Below are positions 8,812 to 18,200 of a stretch of 46,833 nt of DNA, one piece after another (the stretch's first letter is position 1; each line of letters opens with the position of its first letter). The stretch covers positions 1 through 46,833 of the forward strand of contig JAEUOD010000145.1 in assembly GCA_016791065.1 (NCBI GenBank), in the 5' to 3' direction. This DNA is from Dechloromonas sp. GTDB taxonomy: Bacteria > Pseudomonadota > Gammaproteobacteria > Burkholderiales > Rhodocyclaceae. The notes under the pieces are model-generated. The model had not been told where the DNA came from, ran no database searches, and saw only the letters and a program-made list of their open reading frames with translations. A program made the translations under genes and the position numbers.

Positions 8812-9495
8812 TCAGAGAGCTAAAATGTTTGCATTCCATACGGCATAAATCGCTATGGCCACAGGTGAAACAAGCTCTATGACGACGCGAGCGTAACGAA
8901 CTCTCACTTCAATCGGATGCGAATTGAGTATCTTGTCTAGGATGCTGTCTAGAGTTGAGGTTGCTTGACGAATATCGTCACTCGCGGCATTTGCAAGCAT
9001 GGGTAGCTTAAGGAGGCGCTCGCGATCTTCTGTTGAGAGCTTAGGGTTACTTGCGATGGACGCAAACTCACTTGAAATTGCTGTCAAACGTTCCAAGCCT
9101 TTTGCCACGCGTTCGAGCTCTGCATTGCTTCTGTCATGGAGTTGCAAAGCGAGACGGGCCAATGCTGTGCGCTGTGGAAGGGTCTTGTAATGAGACAGCT
9201 TCAGGTCTTGATATACCCCTACAGCAAAGACGAGTGTGAAGTAGGCGCAGATGCATTTGAATATGAAGAGTAGTTCTGGCTGAGCTGCATGCTTGAACGT
9301 TAATCCGAATATGGAGGCATCTTCTAATGAAGCGACATTCGTACTCAGGACAATGCAGACTAATGACAGACCAAGAAGCCACAGCTGGCGCTTACGGGTT
9401 AGTTCTGACAATGGGTCGGAGATAACGGCTTCTGCGTTTGGTGCAAACTGTTCAAGCTCCTGCAGTTGTGTTTCAAGATCGTCTCTAAGTGACAT
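8812..9495 (-). CDS. Small membrane protein of unknown function in an AT-richer patch
   Basis: No family recognised. The 227-residue product from the ATG at 9495 has a short charged N-terminus (MSLRDDLETQLQELEQF), two membrane helices in the first half (LWLLGLSLVCIVLS and LLFIFKCICAYFTLVFAVGV), a cytosolic coiled-coil-like middle (ELERVAKGLERLTAISSEF) and a last membrane segment (VVIELVSPVAIAIYAVW). CGGAG about nine bases upstream supports this start over a longer frame beginning at 9558. Base composition and codon use are visibly less GC-biased than in the neighbouring genes, suggesting recent acquisition. It lies 176 bases downstream of the second patatin gene on the same strand. Confidence 0.65.
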   Translation of the reverse strand: MSLRDDLETQLQELEQFAPNAEAVISDPLSELTRKRQLWLLGLSLVCIVLSTNVASLEDASIFGLTFKHAAQPELLFIFKCICAYFTLVFAVGVYQDLKLSHYKTLPQRTALARLALQLHDRSNAELERVAKGLERLTAISSEFASIASNPKLSTEDRERLLKLPMLANAASDDIRQATSTLDSILDKILNSHPIEVRVRYARVVIELVSPVAIAIYAVWNANILAL

Positions 9496-9671
9496 GCTAT
9501 CCGGCTCCGTGATCAAAGCTTCTATTGCGAGATACATCCGCAAAGCGATGCATTCCACCTGGACATGCCGACTCTAGTTGCGTTTGTGTGCTGCTTGATT
9601 CTTGTACGGTATGTAATTGATTGGGGACAACCCCAACAGACCACCATTTATCGAAAACAATACGTTCTCGA

Positions 9672-11036
9672 TCAAGCATTAGCGACTCCCGTTGCCGAAG
9701 CATTTTCGGCTTCCGCAATACCTCTCCGTATTTCCTTGTAGTTTGCCCAATCAAACGCACTTCTTCCGCTGCCATCTCCCAACAGGAATTGCTTTGCCGC
9801 CTCGACACCTCTTTTGAACAGGTCGATTTGGTCTTTTTGACTGATATTGAAATTCAGCCAGTTGTGGTTTCCCGTATCGATGCTTTGCACGAGTTTGTTG
9901 AAATCCGGGTTTTGTTCAATGAAGTCGTTGTCCCGACAGTGGCGAGCGCCGTTGAACAGTTGAAACAACAAGTCAACCGGTGAGTCGATTTCGGTATATG
10001 GCCGATCGACTTCCAGTTTGACGCCAAAGGTTGGACAGGAGGGCACGCGGGTTTTTGCGTGGAATGCATCGATTGGAAAGTTCGACATGATTCCGCCATC
10101 GACCAGAACGCACTCTTTTGGAGGCCAGTTAGCGCCATATTTCTGGGCTCGGGATTCTCCATCCGTTACAACCTGCCCCCATCTGACGGATGTTTCCTGG
10201 CTGCTTGGAACAGAACATCTTTTTGGGTGAAAAAAGAAGGGAACCGACATCGACGCTCGAACGTATTCCGCAGGGGAAACATTGTACGGATCGTCGAAAT
10301 ACAGCGCTGTGTCATTCGGGAAGCAGACCTTGCGTTCCGTTGTCAGGTCCGAGGCGACAAGGCACAGGCTTGCCTTGAGGCGCGCCAACCGTGCTGCAGG
10401 GTCAGGCTCATTGCCCACATAGGAAATCTCTCCTGGCCCCGGCTGGATTTTCTCCATCAAGGATCTGGTGCTTGAGATGCCAAACTGCGTCAGTTGTTTG
10501 CTGACCCAGTTTTTGAAGGCTTCGCCCTTGCACAGGCCGAGATCCTTTTTAAAGTTGTCACGCACTTGCAGAATTTTTGAAATGCCGGACACCCAGGCGC
10601 CGATTTCCGAAAAGCTGATGCCAGGTTGGAATAGTTTGTCGGTTTCGTCTTTCAGCCAATCAATGAATTCCCGTGCATCGTCATCACCATCCTGAAAGGA
10701 AGCGACGGGCATCTTGGCCATGACCTCGATCAACTTTTCGATTCGCGCTTCGTGAGGCTTGCCGGCGGCTGCGGTCAGCAAAGCAACGATCGACCCGGCG
10801 GAGGTTCCGCCTATGCTCAGGAAGCGGATGCCGGCTCGCTCCAGGGCATAGAGATAGCCGACCAGTGCCAGGCCGAGGACGCCGCCGCCTTCCATGACGA
10901 CATCAACATACTGGTAAGTATTTCCGTCGGCATCTTTGCTGACGAAGTCGCTGACAACGATTTGCTTGCCTTTCCTGGCTTCCTCGATTTCGGCGAGATG
11001 GTTTGCAGCGGCGGTGATGAAATCCTGTTTGCTCAT
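9672..11036 (-). CDS. Patatin-like phospholipase (second copy, distinct subtype)
   Basis: Predicted lipid acyl hydrolase of 454 residues. It carries the oxyanion loop EGGGVLG at residues 49-55, the nucleophile elbow GTSAG at residues 77-81 (Ser79) and VDGGIMSNFP near residue 312 with the catalytic Asp. No signal peptide is seen. It is not a recent duplicate of the patatin gene at 2653-4425: the two share only the catalytic motifs and differ in length and flanks. After the patatin core comes a helical tail of about 100 residues. Codon bias is intermediate between the GC-rich operons and the AT-richer downstream gene. The 168 bases upstream (11037-11204) should hold its promoter. Confidence 0.88.
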   Translation of the reverse strand: MSKQDFITAAANHLAEIEEARKGKQIVVSDFVSKDADGNTYQYVDVVMEGGGVLGLALVGYLYALERAGIRFLSIGGTSAGSIVALLTAAAGKPHEARIEKLIEVMAKMPVASFQDGDDDAREFIDWLKDETDKLFQPGISFSEIGAWVSGISKILQVRDNFKKDLGLCKGEAFKNWVSKQLTQFGISSTRSLMEKIQPGPGEISYVGNEPDPAARLARLKASLCLVASDLTTERKVCFPNDTALYFDDPYNVSPAEYVRASMSVPFFFHPKRCSVPSSQETSVRWGQVVTDGESRAQKYGANWPPKECVLVDGGIMSNFPIDAFHAKTRVPSCPTFGVKLEVDRPYTEIDSPVDLLFQLFNGARHCRDNDFIEQNPDFNKLVQSIDTGNHNWLNFNISQKDQIDLFKRGVEAAKQFLLGDGSGRSAFDWANYKEIRRGIAEAENASATGVANA

Positions 11037-11195
11037 GAAAGGCGTCCCTTAGTGTTGAAATCGTTAGCGAGGCTATGAATTTCCCGCATTCCTGCTATTG
11101 CTGGAGTGGCGGTCCGGGGATTGATCAGCGTCCTATCTGGCGTACTTCAACCAAAAATATGCTTTTGCGTCATCCTATTACCAATGGATTTCTCT

Positions 11196-11221
11196 ACGCA
11201 TCATTCATATGAACGATGCGT
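11196..11221. repeat. 26-base near-perfect palindrome at the end of the CHAT/caspase operon
   Basis: ACGCATCATTCATATGAACG and the following six bases read almost identically on both strands, with a single mismatched pair. It overlaps the stop codon of the last gene of the leftward operon (11205). As RNA it would form a long hairpin, but no T-run follows on the minus strand, so it may be a processing or stabilising hairpin, a weak terminator, or an operator for the patatin gene starting at 11036. Confidence 0.45.
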
Positions 11222-12767
11222 GTTGCGCTCGGGCGAGCAGGGCTGCAAGAACCGAAGCCACTTCCACTTTTTTTCCCGAGCGCTGCGCCAGCCAGGCAAA
11301 GCGCGCAGCCGGCGCCCCCGATGCCGCGGCCTGGGCGGCGGCCAGTTCGGTCTCGTCGTTGATTAGCACGACAACCCGCGCCAGCCGTGAGGCCCTGGCC
11401 AGGACATTTAGTTCATGGATGCACCCCGCATTCCGCACCTTGAAATTGCGCAGATCCATCAGCACCACGTCACTGCTGACCACGAGCCGATCCAGCGCCT
11501 GCTGCCAGGTCGTATCGTGGCAATAGCATTCGTTGACGCGGTGGCGGCCATCGTTGTCAGGCTGGAATTCGAAGGCGGCGAGGCGGGCGTCGAGGTCGGC
11601 CGGATGGCGGATGAAGCGTTCGCCGAGGTGGCCGTCGAGGAAGGTGAAGATGTCGTCGGCGTCGATGGTGCGGTCGACCAGGTCGGTACCGGCGATGAGG
11701 ACGGTGTTGCCGTTCACGCGCCAGCGTTCGATGACCTTGTCGAACAGGGCCTGGACGTTGGCGTCCTGCTGGAAGACGCGGAGCACGAGCAGGGTGGGCG
11801 GGCGGCCTTCCGGCTTGCGAGCGAGGTGGGGCATGAGCCAGGCGGCGAGGGGAATCCAGAGCAGCGGTGTGAAGACGACGAGGGCGCCCCAGCCGAGATT
11901 GTGGATCGCGCCGAGTGCCGGGCCGGTCAGCGTGATGAGCCAGACGGCGGTGAACAGGTAGAACAGTTCGGAAATCGCCCGGCGGCTGTAGGCATGGGCC
12001 AGCCAGCGGCCAACCTGGCGCACCGGCCAGCCGGCGATCAGCCAGGGCAGCAAAGCGGCGGCGACGATGGCGCCAGTGCCGCCGAACAGGTTGATGAAGG
12101 CGTGTGCAATCGGGCTGCCGGCGTTGAAAGCGATCTCCAGCAGATCGATGCCGGCTTGGGATGACCAGAGCAGCAGCACGAACAGCGGCGCCAGCCAGGG
12201 CGCGATGGCGCGGCTGGTGCCGCCCAGGCAGAGGGCGGTGACGACGAGCAGCGGCAGGCCGATGTCGAAGGACATCCATTTGAGTACCTGGACGAAGCTC
12301 ACGGCTTCGGTGGTACGCCAGGTGAGCAGGGCGACGGCCGCGACGAACCAGAGCAGCATGGCGCCGACGAAGCGCCAGCGCGACCAGCGCCCGATCACGG
12401 CGAGCACCGGCAGTACCGGCCAGGCGTAGGCGGCGCCGAGCGTGGCGACCGTCTTGATCGTGATCGGGCCGTCGGCGATCCATTGCGTGATCACCGTCCG
12501 GGTCAGCGCAATGAGCAAGGTCAGGCCGCAGAACCAGCCGAGCAGGCGCCAGTGGGCGCGGCGGTTATCGGCCAGCGTGACGCGGGCCGGCGGCGCCATC
12601 TCCGGCGCTGGCGGCGAACTGGCGGAAGGTGCCGTCGAGTCCGCATCCACCGGCGCCTGCATCAGGCGCTTCATCGCCGCCCGGTAGCGCCAGCCTACCA
12701 CCCAGGCCCCCAGCGCGGCGAGCAGGGTGGCGAGGATGAGGATGGTGACGATCTTGCCGGCAAGCAT
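11205..12767 (-). CDS. Polytopic membrane protein with conserved cytosolic C-terminal domain (possibly TIR-like)
   Basis: The 520-residue protein has about eight or nine membrane helices in residues 1-320, starting with IVTILILATLLAALGAWVVG. A soluble domain follows at about residues 328-470. Its landmarks are WRVNGNTVLIAGTDL, FLDGHLGERFI, RVNECYCHDTTW, SSDVVLMDLRNF and GCIHELNVLARA. I recognise this block as recurring at the C-terminus of uncharacterised proteobacterial membrane proteins. Its alternating strand-helix pattern and the VVLMDLR segment followed by a conserved Cys and Glu resemble TIR/STIR-type folds, but this is inference. It is the last gene of the six-gene leftward operon; GGAGG lies about ten bases upstream of the start. 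It could be the membrane-acting output of that operon. Confidence 0.75.
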   Translation of the reverse strand: MLAGKIVTILILATLLAALGAWVVGWRYRAAMKRLMQAPVDADSTAPSASSPPAPEMAPPARVTLADNRRAHWRLLGWFCGLTLLIALTRTVITQWIADGPITIKTVATLGAAYAWPVLPVLAVIGRWSRWRFVGAMLLWFVAAVALLTWRTTEAVSFVQVLKWMSFDIGLPLLVVTALCLGGTSRAIAPWLAPLFVLLLWSSQAGIDLLEIAFNAGSPIAHAFINLFGGTGAIVAAALLPWLIAGWPVRQVGRWLAHAYSRRAISELFYLFTAVWLITLTGPALGAIHNLGWGALVVFTPLLWIPLAAWLMPHLARKPEGRPPTLLVLRVFQQDANVQALFDKVIERWRVNGNTVLIAGTDLVDRTIDADDIFTFLDGHLGERFIRHPADLDARLAAFEFQPDNDGRHRVNECYCHDTTWQQALDRLVVSSDVVLMDLRNFKVRNAGCIHELNVLARASRLARVVVLINDETELAAAQAAASGAPAARFAWLAQRSGKKVEVASVLAALLARAQHASFI

Positions 12768-12784
12768 GGCGTGCGTGCCTCCGC

Positions 12785-14626
12785 CTACCAGGTCTTGAGG
12801 AAGCGCCCGATCGCCCAGGACAGGAAGATCGATAGCAGGAAGGCGACCGACAGCATGGTTGGTGATAGCGCGTCCTCTGGAGAACCCAGCTGCGGGGCGA
12901 CAAGGCTGTTCCAGAGCGCGACGATGACCGGCGAGGCCAGGACGGCGCCGACGCAGGCAATGCCGGCCAGCGTGATGGCCGGTGCCATCCGGAACAGTTG
13001 CGTGGTCAGCGGCGAACGGCGGACTTCCTCGTGCTGCGGGGTGACTCCCCGCACGACGAATCCGGCGATTTGCGGCCAGTAAGGCTCGCTGACAGCCGCC
13101 CCATGGCCGCCCTCGACGAAGCGCAGTTCCGTGACGCGGGGGCGCGCCGTGTTTGCCTGTTCCCGGGCTTCGTCAAAACCGTAGGCGCCGGCGCCGCCGA
13201 CATCGAGGGCATGCCAGCGGAAAAACTCGAACACGGCGGGCAGGAAGGCAACCACGCCATCGCTGCTGCCGACGTAGTTGAGTACCGCATTGACGCGATC
13301 GGCGTAGCGGTGCCAGGGAAAACTGCGGCGCACGACGCTGCCGGCGAAAACCACCTTGTCAAAACGGATGGCCGGGCAGAGTTCGAGGGCGCGGGCGGCG
13401 ATGTAGGTGCCGTTGCTGTGGCCGACGAAGCTGATCGCCGCGTTCGGGAAGTGGCTGCGCACATCGGCGTACCGTTCGAGAAACCAGTAGGCAGCCTTCT
13501 CGCGGCCGCCCGGGCGCACGAAGTCCCACATCGAGAAGTAACCGTAGGACGGGGTAGGCGTCCGTACTTCGCGCCCGTCCTGGCGGCCGAGTGTCTTGAT
13601 TTCGCGTGCCACGCGCTTGGTCCAGAAGCCGTTGTCGCGAATCCCGTGGACGATGATGGCGACCTGGTCGACGTTGCCGCCGTCCGCGGTCCTCGCCGCC
13701 ACCAGATCCATCGGGTCGAGATAGTCGTCGATGTCGGAGGCCGGTAGGCTCCAGGCATGCTCGGCCAGTTTCGCGAAGGCGTCGCGGCAGGCTGAGCTGA
13801 GCCGTTCGCGCCGGATGCGCGCGGTCGGCGTATCGCCCTCGATCTGCATGGCCTGCGTGTGGTTGCTGCCGGGCAGCTCGATGAAGGCGAACTCGGCGCG
13901 TGGCCCCAGTTCGGTGCAATCGGCCGGCGAGATGTATTCGTCCTGGGCGCCGAGCAGGAAGACGGTCGACGGCAGGCCGTGGCTGCGCAGATCGCCGGCG
14001 CTCCACTGTGCGCCGGCCCGGCGCAGGGCTTCGATGACGCAGACGTACTGGATGCGCGTTGCCACCACGAAAGGCGCGCCGCGCTTGAGTTGCCAGACGA
14101 AGGGTAGGGGCGACTCTTGGCGGGCGAACAGCCGCTTGAGCCGGCAGATGCTGCGGGTCATCAGGTTGATCAGCGGGCTCAGGTAACGGATGTAGGCCGG
14201 CGAGGCCGACGAAAACTCCCAGCCACGCGTGATGCCGGCGAGGACGACCAGGCGCTCGATCCGCCCGGCCCAGGGCAGGGCTTCGCCGCCCAGGGTGCCG
14301 CTTTCCTCGGCGCCGTGCGCCAGGCAGAAGACCCGGCGGGCGAGTACCGAACCGGCACTGTAGCCGAGCAGGATGATGCGCTGCCCGGGAGCCTCGCGTA
14401 CCTTGCGGTCAATCGCCGCCAGCAGTTCCTGGCAGACCGATTCAGCTGAACGCATCGAGAACATGCCGAGATCAACTTCCGGTGCCCAGACCTCGGTATC
14501 GGTAAGGCAGCGTTCGAGCGCGGCGACGAAGCTCGGGCGGACCTCGCCGCCGGGCTGGCCGAAGAGCAACAGGTCGCCGGTCGTGCTCCAGCCCCGTATG
14601 GCGACAATCAAAGTCGATGCCGACAT
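12785..14626 (-). CDS. Tandem alpha/beta-hydrolase with C-terminal membrane helices
   Basis: The 613-residue protein contains two hydrolase cores. The first (residues 1-280) has IRGWSTTG and the nucleophile elbow GYSAG with Ser90. The second (about 315-530) begins VAIIVHGIRDNGFW and has the elbow GHSNG near residue 403, with VEGGHGAAV as likely catalytic His region. Two membrane helices close the protein (ITLAGIACVGAVLASPVIVA and MLSVAFLLSIFLSWAIG), so both hydrolase domains should face the cytosol at the inner membrane. Lipase, esterase or thioesterase activity is expected; the substrate is unknown. A strong GAGGAGG site precedes the start, 12 bases after the M15 gene, and the next gene begins 17 bases on. 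Confidence 0.8.
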   Translation of the reverse strand: MSASTLIVAIRGWSTTGDLLLFGQPGGEVRPSFVAALERCLTDTEVWAPEVDLGMFSMRSAESVCQELLAAIDRKVREAPGQRIILLGYSAGSVLARRVFCLAHGAEESGTLGGEALPWAGRIERLVVLAGITRGWEFSSASPAYIRYLSPLINLMTRSICRLKRLFARQESPLPFVWQLKRGAPFVVATRIQYVCVIEALRRAGAQWSAGDLRSHGLPSTVFLLGAQDEYISPADCTELGPRAEFAFIELPGSNHTQAMQIEGDTPTARIRRERLSSACRDAFAKLAEHAWSLPASDIDDYLDPMDLVAARTADGGNVDQVAIIVHGIRDNGFWTKRVAREIKTLGRQDGREVRTPTPSYGYFSMWDFVRPGGREKAAYWFLERYADVRSHFPNAAISFVGHSNGTYIAARALELCPAIRFDKVVFAGSVVRRSFPWHRYADRVNAVLNYVGSSDGVVAFLPAVFEFFRWHALDVGGAGAYGFDEAREQANTARPRVTELRFVEGGHGAAVSEPYWPQIAGFVVRGVTPQHEEVRRSPLTTQLFRMAPAITLAGIACVGAVLASPVIVALWNSLVAPQLGSPEDALSPTMLSVAFLLSIFLSWAIGRFLKTW

Positions 14627-14638
14627 GGTTCTTCCTCC

Positions 14639-15289
14639 TCAGCCATCCGCCCGCAAACCCTGCACATAGACCAGCTTGCCGCTCGCCTTGTCGACCACGT
14701 AGCTCAGGCATTGCCGGCGGTTCGGGCCGTTGCCCGGCGCTTTCAGCGAGACATGCACCCAGCCCGAATTCGGCCCCTTCCGCGGGTCGTAGCATTCGCA
14801 GATGATCTGGTCGAAGTCGGCCAGGTGGTCGCGTGCCCAGATCGCCAGTTCCAGCGTCGGCATGCCGACGATCTCGATGTCGCAAGCCTCGCCCTTGGCG
14901 TGCTGGCTGGTGCTGATCCAGGTCGAGGGCTTGTTCTTGAGGGCGCGTTCGAGCACCTGGCCGCGATAGACGCTGTTCGGCGTGAAGGAGCCGAAGGCGT
15001 CGCGCACCGGTTGCAGTACCTGGCGGGCGAGGTTCACGGCGGCGCGCAGGTGGGCGTCGTGCTCGAAGCCGTTGTCGATGTTGCGCCGGCTGGCAAGGTC
15101 GGAACGCGTCAGTTCGTAGGCCCGGAAATTCGGGGCGATCAGCGCCCGGGACGGCAGGCCAGCCAGTGTCAGCTGGTCGAGCGGGGTGGTGCTGAGGTCC
15201 GGCGCATCGGGTGCGACGCGAGTTGCTGTCGTCGGTGCGGCGAGGGTTTTGGCCCGGCTGTGCCGGGGCTGGGTTGGGCGCGGGCTCAT
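14639..15289 (-). CDS. M15-type peptidase (D,D-/L,D-carboxypeptidase-like)
   Basis: The 216-residue protein matches the peptidase M15A fold used on peptidoglycan cross-bridges and peptide stems. Zinc-ligand motifs are visible: STSQHAKGEACDIEI (His near 129, Asp near 136) and SGWVHVSL (His near 178). A segment upstream, YRGQVLERALKNKPSTWIS, is the usual arginine/serine approach to the first motif. No signal peptide is present; the N-terminus is a basic, low-complexity tail, so if it acts on the wall it needs another exit or cell lysis. Phage endolysins and tail peptidases of this family also lack signals. It overlaps the stop of the CHAT gene as ATGA and is therefore co-translated with it. Confidence 0.8.
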   Translation of the reverse strand: MSPRPTQPRHSRAKTLAAPTTATRVAPDAPDLSTTPLDQLTLAGLPSRALIAPNFRAYELTRSDLASRRNIDNGFEHDAHLRAAVNLARQVLQPVRDAFGSFTPNSVYRGQVLERALKNKPSTWISTSQHAKGEACDIEIVGMPTLELAIWARDHLADFDQIICECYDPRKGPNSGWVHVSLKAPGNGPNRRQCLSYVVDKASGKLVYVQGLRADG

Positions 15290-18200
15290 TGCAGGCTCTC
15301 CCGGATCGATTCGAGGATGCGCCGCGTCGGCTTGTCGCGGGCGGGCCAGAGATCGAGCAGGAAGCCGATGTGCTCGGCCAGGGTGGCCTGCTCGCGCGGG
15401 CTGGCGGCGTGGCCGATCGCCGCTCGGTAGGCGGCAATGACACCGGCCAGGCCGTCGGCCTGTGCCGTGCCGCGCGGGCGCGGCGGACTGCCGCCAGCGG
15501 CGAGCAAACGGGTCAGAGCGAGGTCGGCCAGGCTGGCGCCATCCCAGAAATTGGGATCCTCGCCGTTGCGCTTGGTGACTTCACGCTGCAGCAGGTCAAT
15601 TTCCGCAAGCAGCCCGGCGCTGTCCGGTGCCGTCTCGCCGCCATCGTCGCTGGCCAGCAGCACGGCGGCCGCCCAGTTGGTGAAGGCGTAGGCATCGCGC
15701 TTGCGTTCGAAGGCCAGCCGGTAGTGGTGGGCCATATTGACCAGCGCTTCCTGCCGCCGCCGTTCGTCGTCCTCGACCACGGCCAGTCGCTTGTAGGCGC
15801 TGCCCAGCAGGTTCAGGCGCTCGACCGTAGGGGCGCGCCGGCACAGCGTATCGAGATCGAGGATGGCCGTCTCGATGCACTCGACCTGCGCGCTGCGCGC
15901 CGCCTCGCGTTTGCTCGCCGGCAGGCTGCGGCTGTCGCGCCAGCGTTCGGCCGCCAGGCGGATGCGGTAATTGGCGTACTGTTCCAGCGCACGCATCGAA
16001 CACTCGCCTTTTTCGGCGGTCAGTGCCTGCTCCAGGCAACGGATCGCCTCAGGCCAGTTGCGCGCCTCGCCCCAGGCCAGCCCGAGCGCGGCGCCGACAT
16101 CGGCGCGGGCCAGCCAGTTGGCCGATTGCGACGGCGGAATGCGTTCCAGGCGGCGGGCGATGCGTTCGCCGCCCTCGCTGCTACCGCCGGCGCGCAAGTC
16201 GGCCGCGAGGTTCTCCAGTTCGGCGACCAGTTCGTGCGGCGTGGCGAAGGGCGGATGGCTGGCGCGCGGCGCGCCGCCTTCGCGGTGGAAGCGGAAATCG
16301 GGATCGCCATAGCACTGGTAGGCGCCCCAGGTATTGACGTCAGGGAAGCGCGACCAGATTTCCTCGCGGGCGGCGCGCACCGCCTCGCCGAGCGCCTCGC
16401 CGGCCAGCATGCCGCGGTAGAAGGTGGCGGCGAAGGCCTGCCCGGCGCGGTCGTCGACCGCCCAGCCGGCGGCGATCACGGCGCGCACGCCCATGCGGAT
16501 GAACTCCTCGCCGAGGTTGGCGGCAAGGCCCAGGCGGTCGAACTCGCGGGCGCCGTCGATGCGCCCGAGATGGCAGCAATTGACGAAGACCAGCTCGGGC
16601 ACGAAGCGCATCTGAGCGATGTCGCCGGGGGTCAGGAAGCTATCCGGCCCGATCACCATGCCCGACACCGGCTTGGCGCCCGGCCGTGTCGGCCTGTAGT
16701 CATGCACGCCGTGCCCCGCCAGGTGCAGGATGCGCCAGCTGTCCTTGTGCAGCGCCTCGAGAATGGGCGTCGCCGCCTGGTCGATGCAGTCGGTCACGTC
16801 GTAGTCGGCGGCGCTCAATTGTTCCGCCACCCGGCTGGCCTCCTCGCGGGCCCCGGGCAGGTCGCAGAAAGCCTCGCTGTTCCCGAGGTCAGGGCAGCCG
16901 ATGACCAGCGCGGTATGCGCCAGCCCATGCACCGGGCGCTGCCGGTAGTCCATGGTGCGGAACTGGCGGATGAAGCCGGCGCCCACCGCCGGCGGCCGTT
17001 CGCCGTTGGCCCAGCGGTTCTCGAGCAGTTCCCAGGGGTAGCGCGCCGAATGGCGGTCCACCATGACCACCATGTTGCCCTGCTGCGGCGCCAGTTCGCG
17101 CAGGCGCAGCGGCAGCAGCATTTCGAACAGCGTCTTCGCCGCCTCGGCGTTCTGCCCGGTGTCGCGGCTCGCCATCTGGACGAAGCTGTCGGCCAGCGCG
17201 ATCTGGCCGGTGGCCAGGGTTTCCTCGGCGCGGGCCTTGTCGGTCGGGAAAACGAAACGCAGGCGGCCGGCGTCCTCGATGATTTCGAGCCGCTGGTACC
17301 ACTCCGGTGCCTGTTCGAAACGCACCCGGCGCCGCCCGGCCTGGCCTGCCTCGACGGCGCGGGCCGGCCAGCGCAGGACGCCGGCCAGGGTTTCGTTCTG
17401 CAGGATGCGACCAAGTGCCTCGGCGGCGGCGATGGCAACGTCCTCGTAGAGTTCAAGGAATTCCAGGCGGTCGATCAGTACGCGGCCGTCGAGTTCCTCG
17501 GCCGCCAGCCGGCGGTTGGTGCAGGCCGCGGCGCGCAGGATGGCTTCGAGCGCATCGCCGACCGGCAGGCCGCCGGCGCCGGTGCCGACGAGCAGGCAGG
17601 TGACGGCCGCCGAGCGTGGCCGGCCTGCCTCGCCGAAGCGGCCATCCGGCCAATGCAGGACGCGCAGGGCGTAATCGAGCAGCGCGGCGCGTACCGAGTC
17701 CTCAAGCAGGCCGGGGCTCAGTGCGCCGACCTGGCCGAGGCCGACGACGATGGCCCCGCCCGGCCGGGCGCCCGGCGCATTGTTGAAGACAACGGTATTG
17801 CTGCCCACGACGCCAGGGTAGATGCCGAGATCGAGGCGGCGGGTCAGGGCGCCGTCCAGCTGCCGGTCGAGCGCCGCTTCGGCGCTGACCACGGTGTCGC
17901 CCTGGTAATGGCCGACCACCACCGGATGCCGGGCGTAGCTCAGGTTGCCGTGGCGGATGGCGACCTCGATGACCGGCACCGGGCGCACCTGTTCGGCGGC
18001 TTCCAGCGGCGCCGCGCCGGAAAAACTGAAGGCGGAGACATCCTCGGGCGCCGGAATGCTGTCGGCCGGCGCCGTCGGTGGCAGGACGAAGCGGGCTTCC
18101 AGCCCGGCCTCGCGCGAACGCGCCGGCGGTGCCGCCGGCAGCAGCGTCGTCCGGCCATGCACGAGCAGATCGAGATAGCCGGGAAAGGCCTTGGGCTGGG

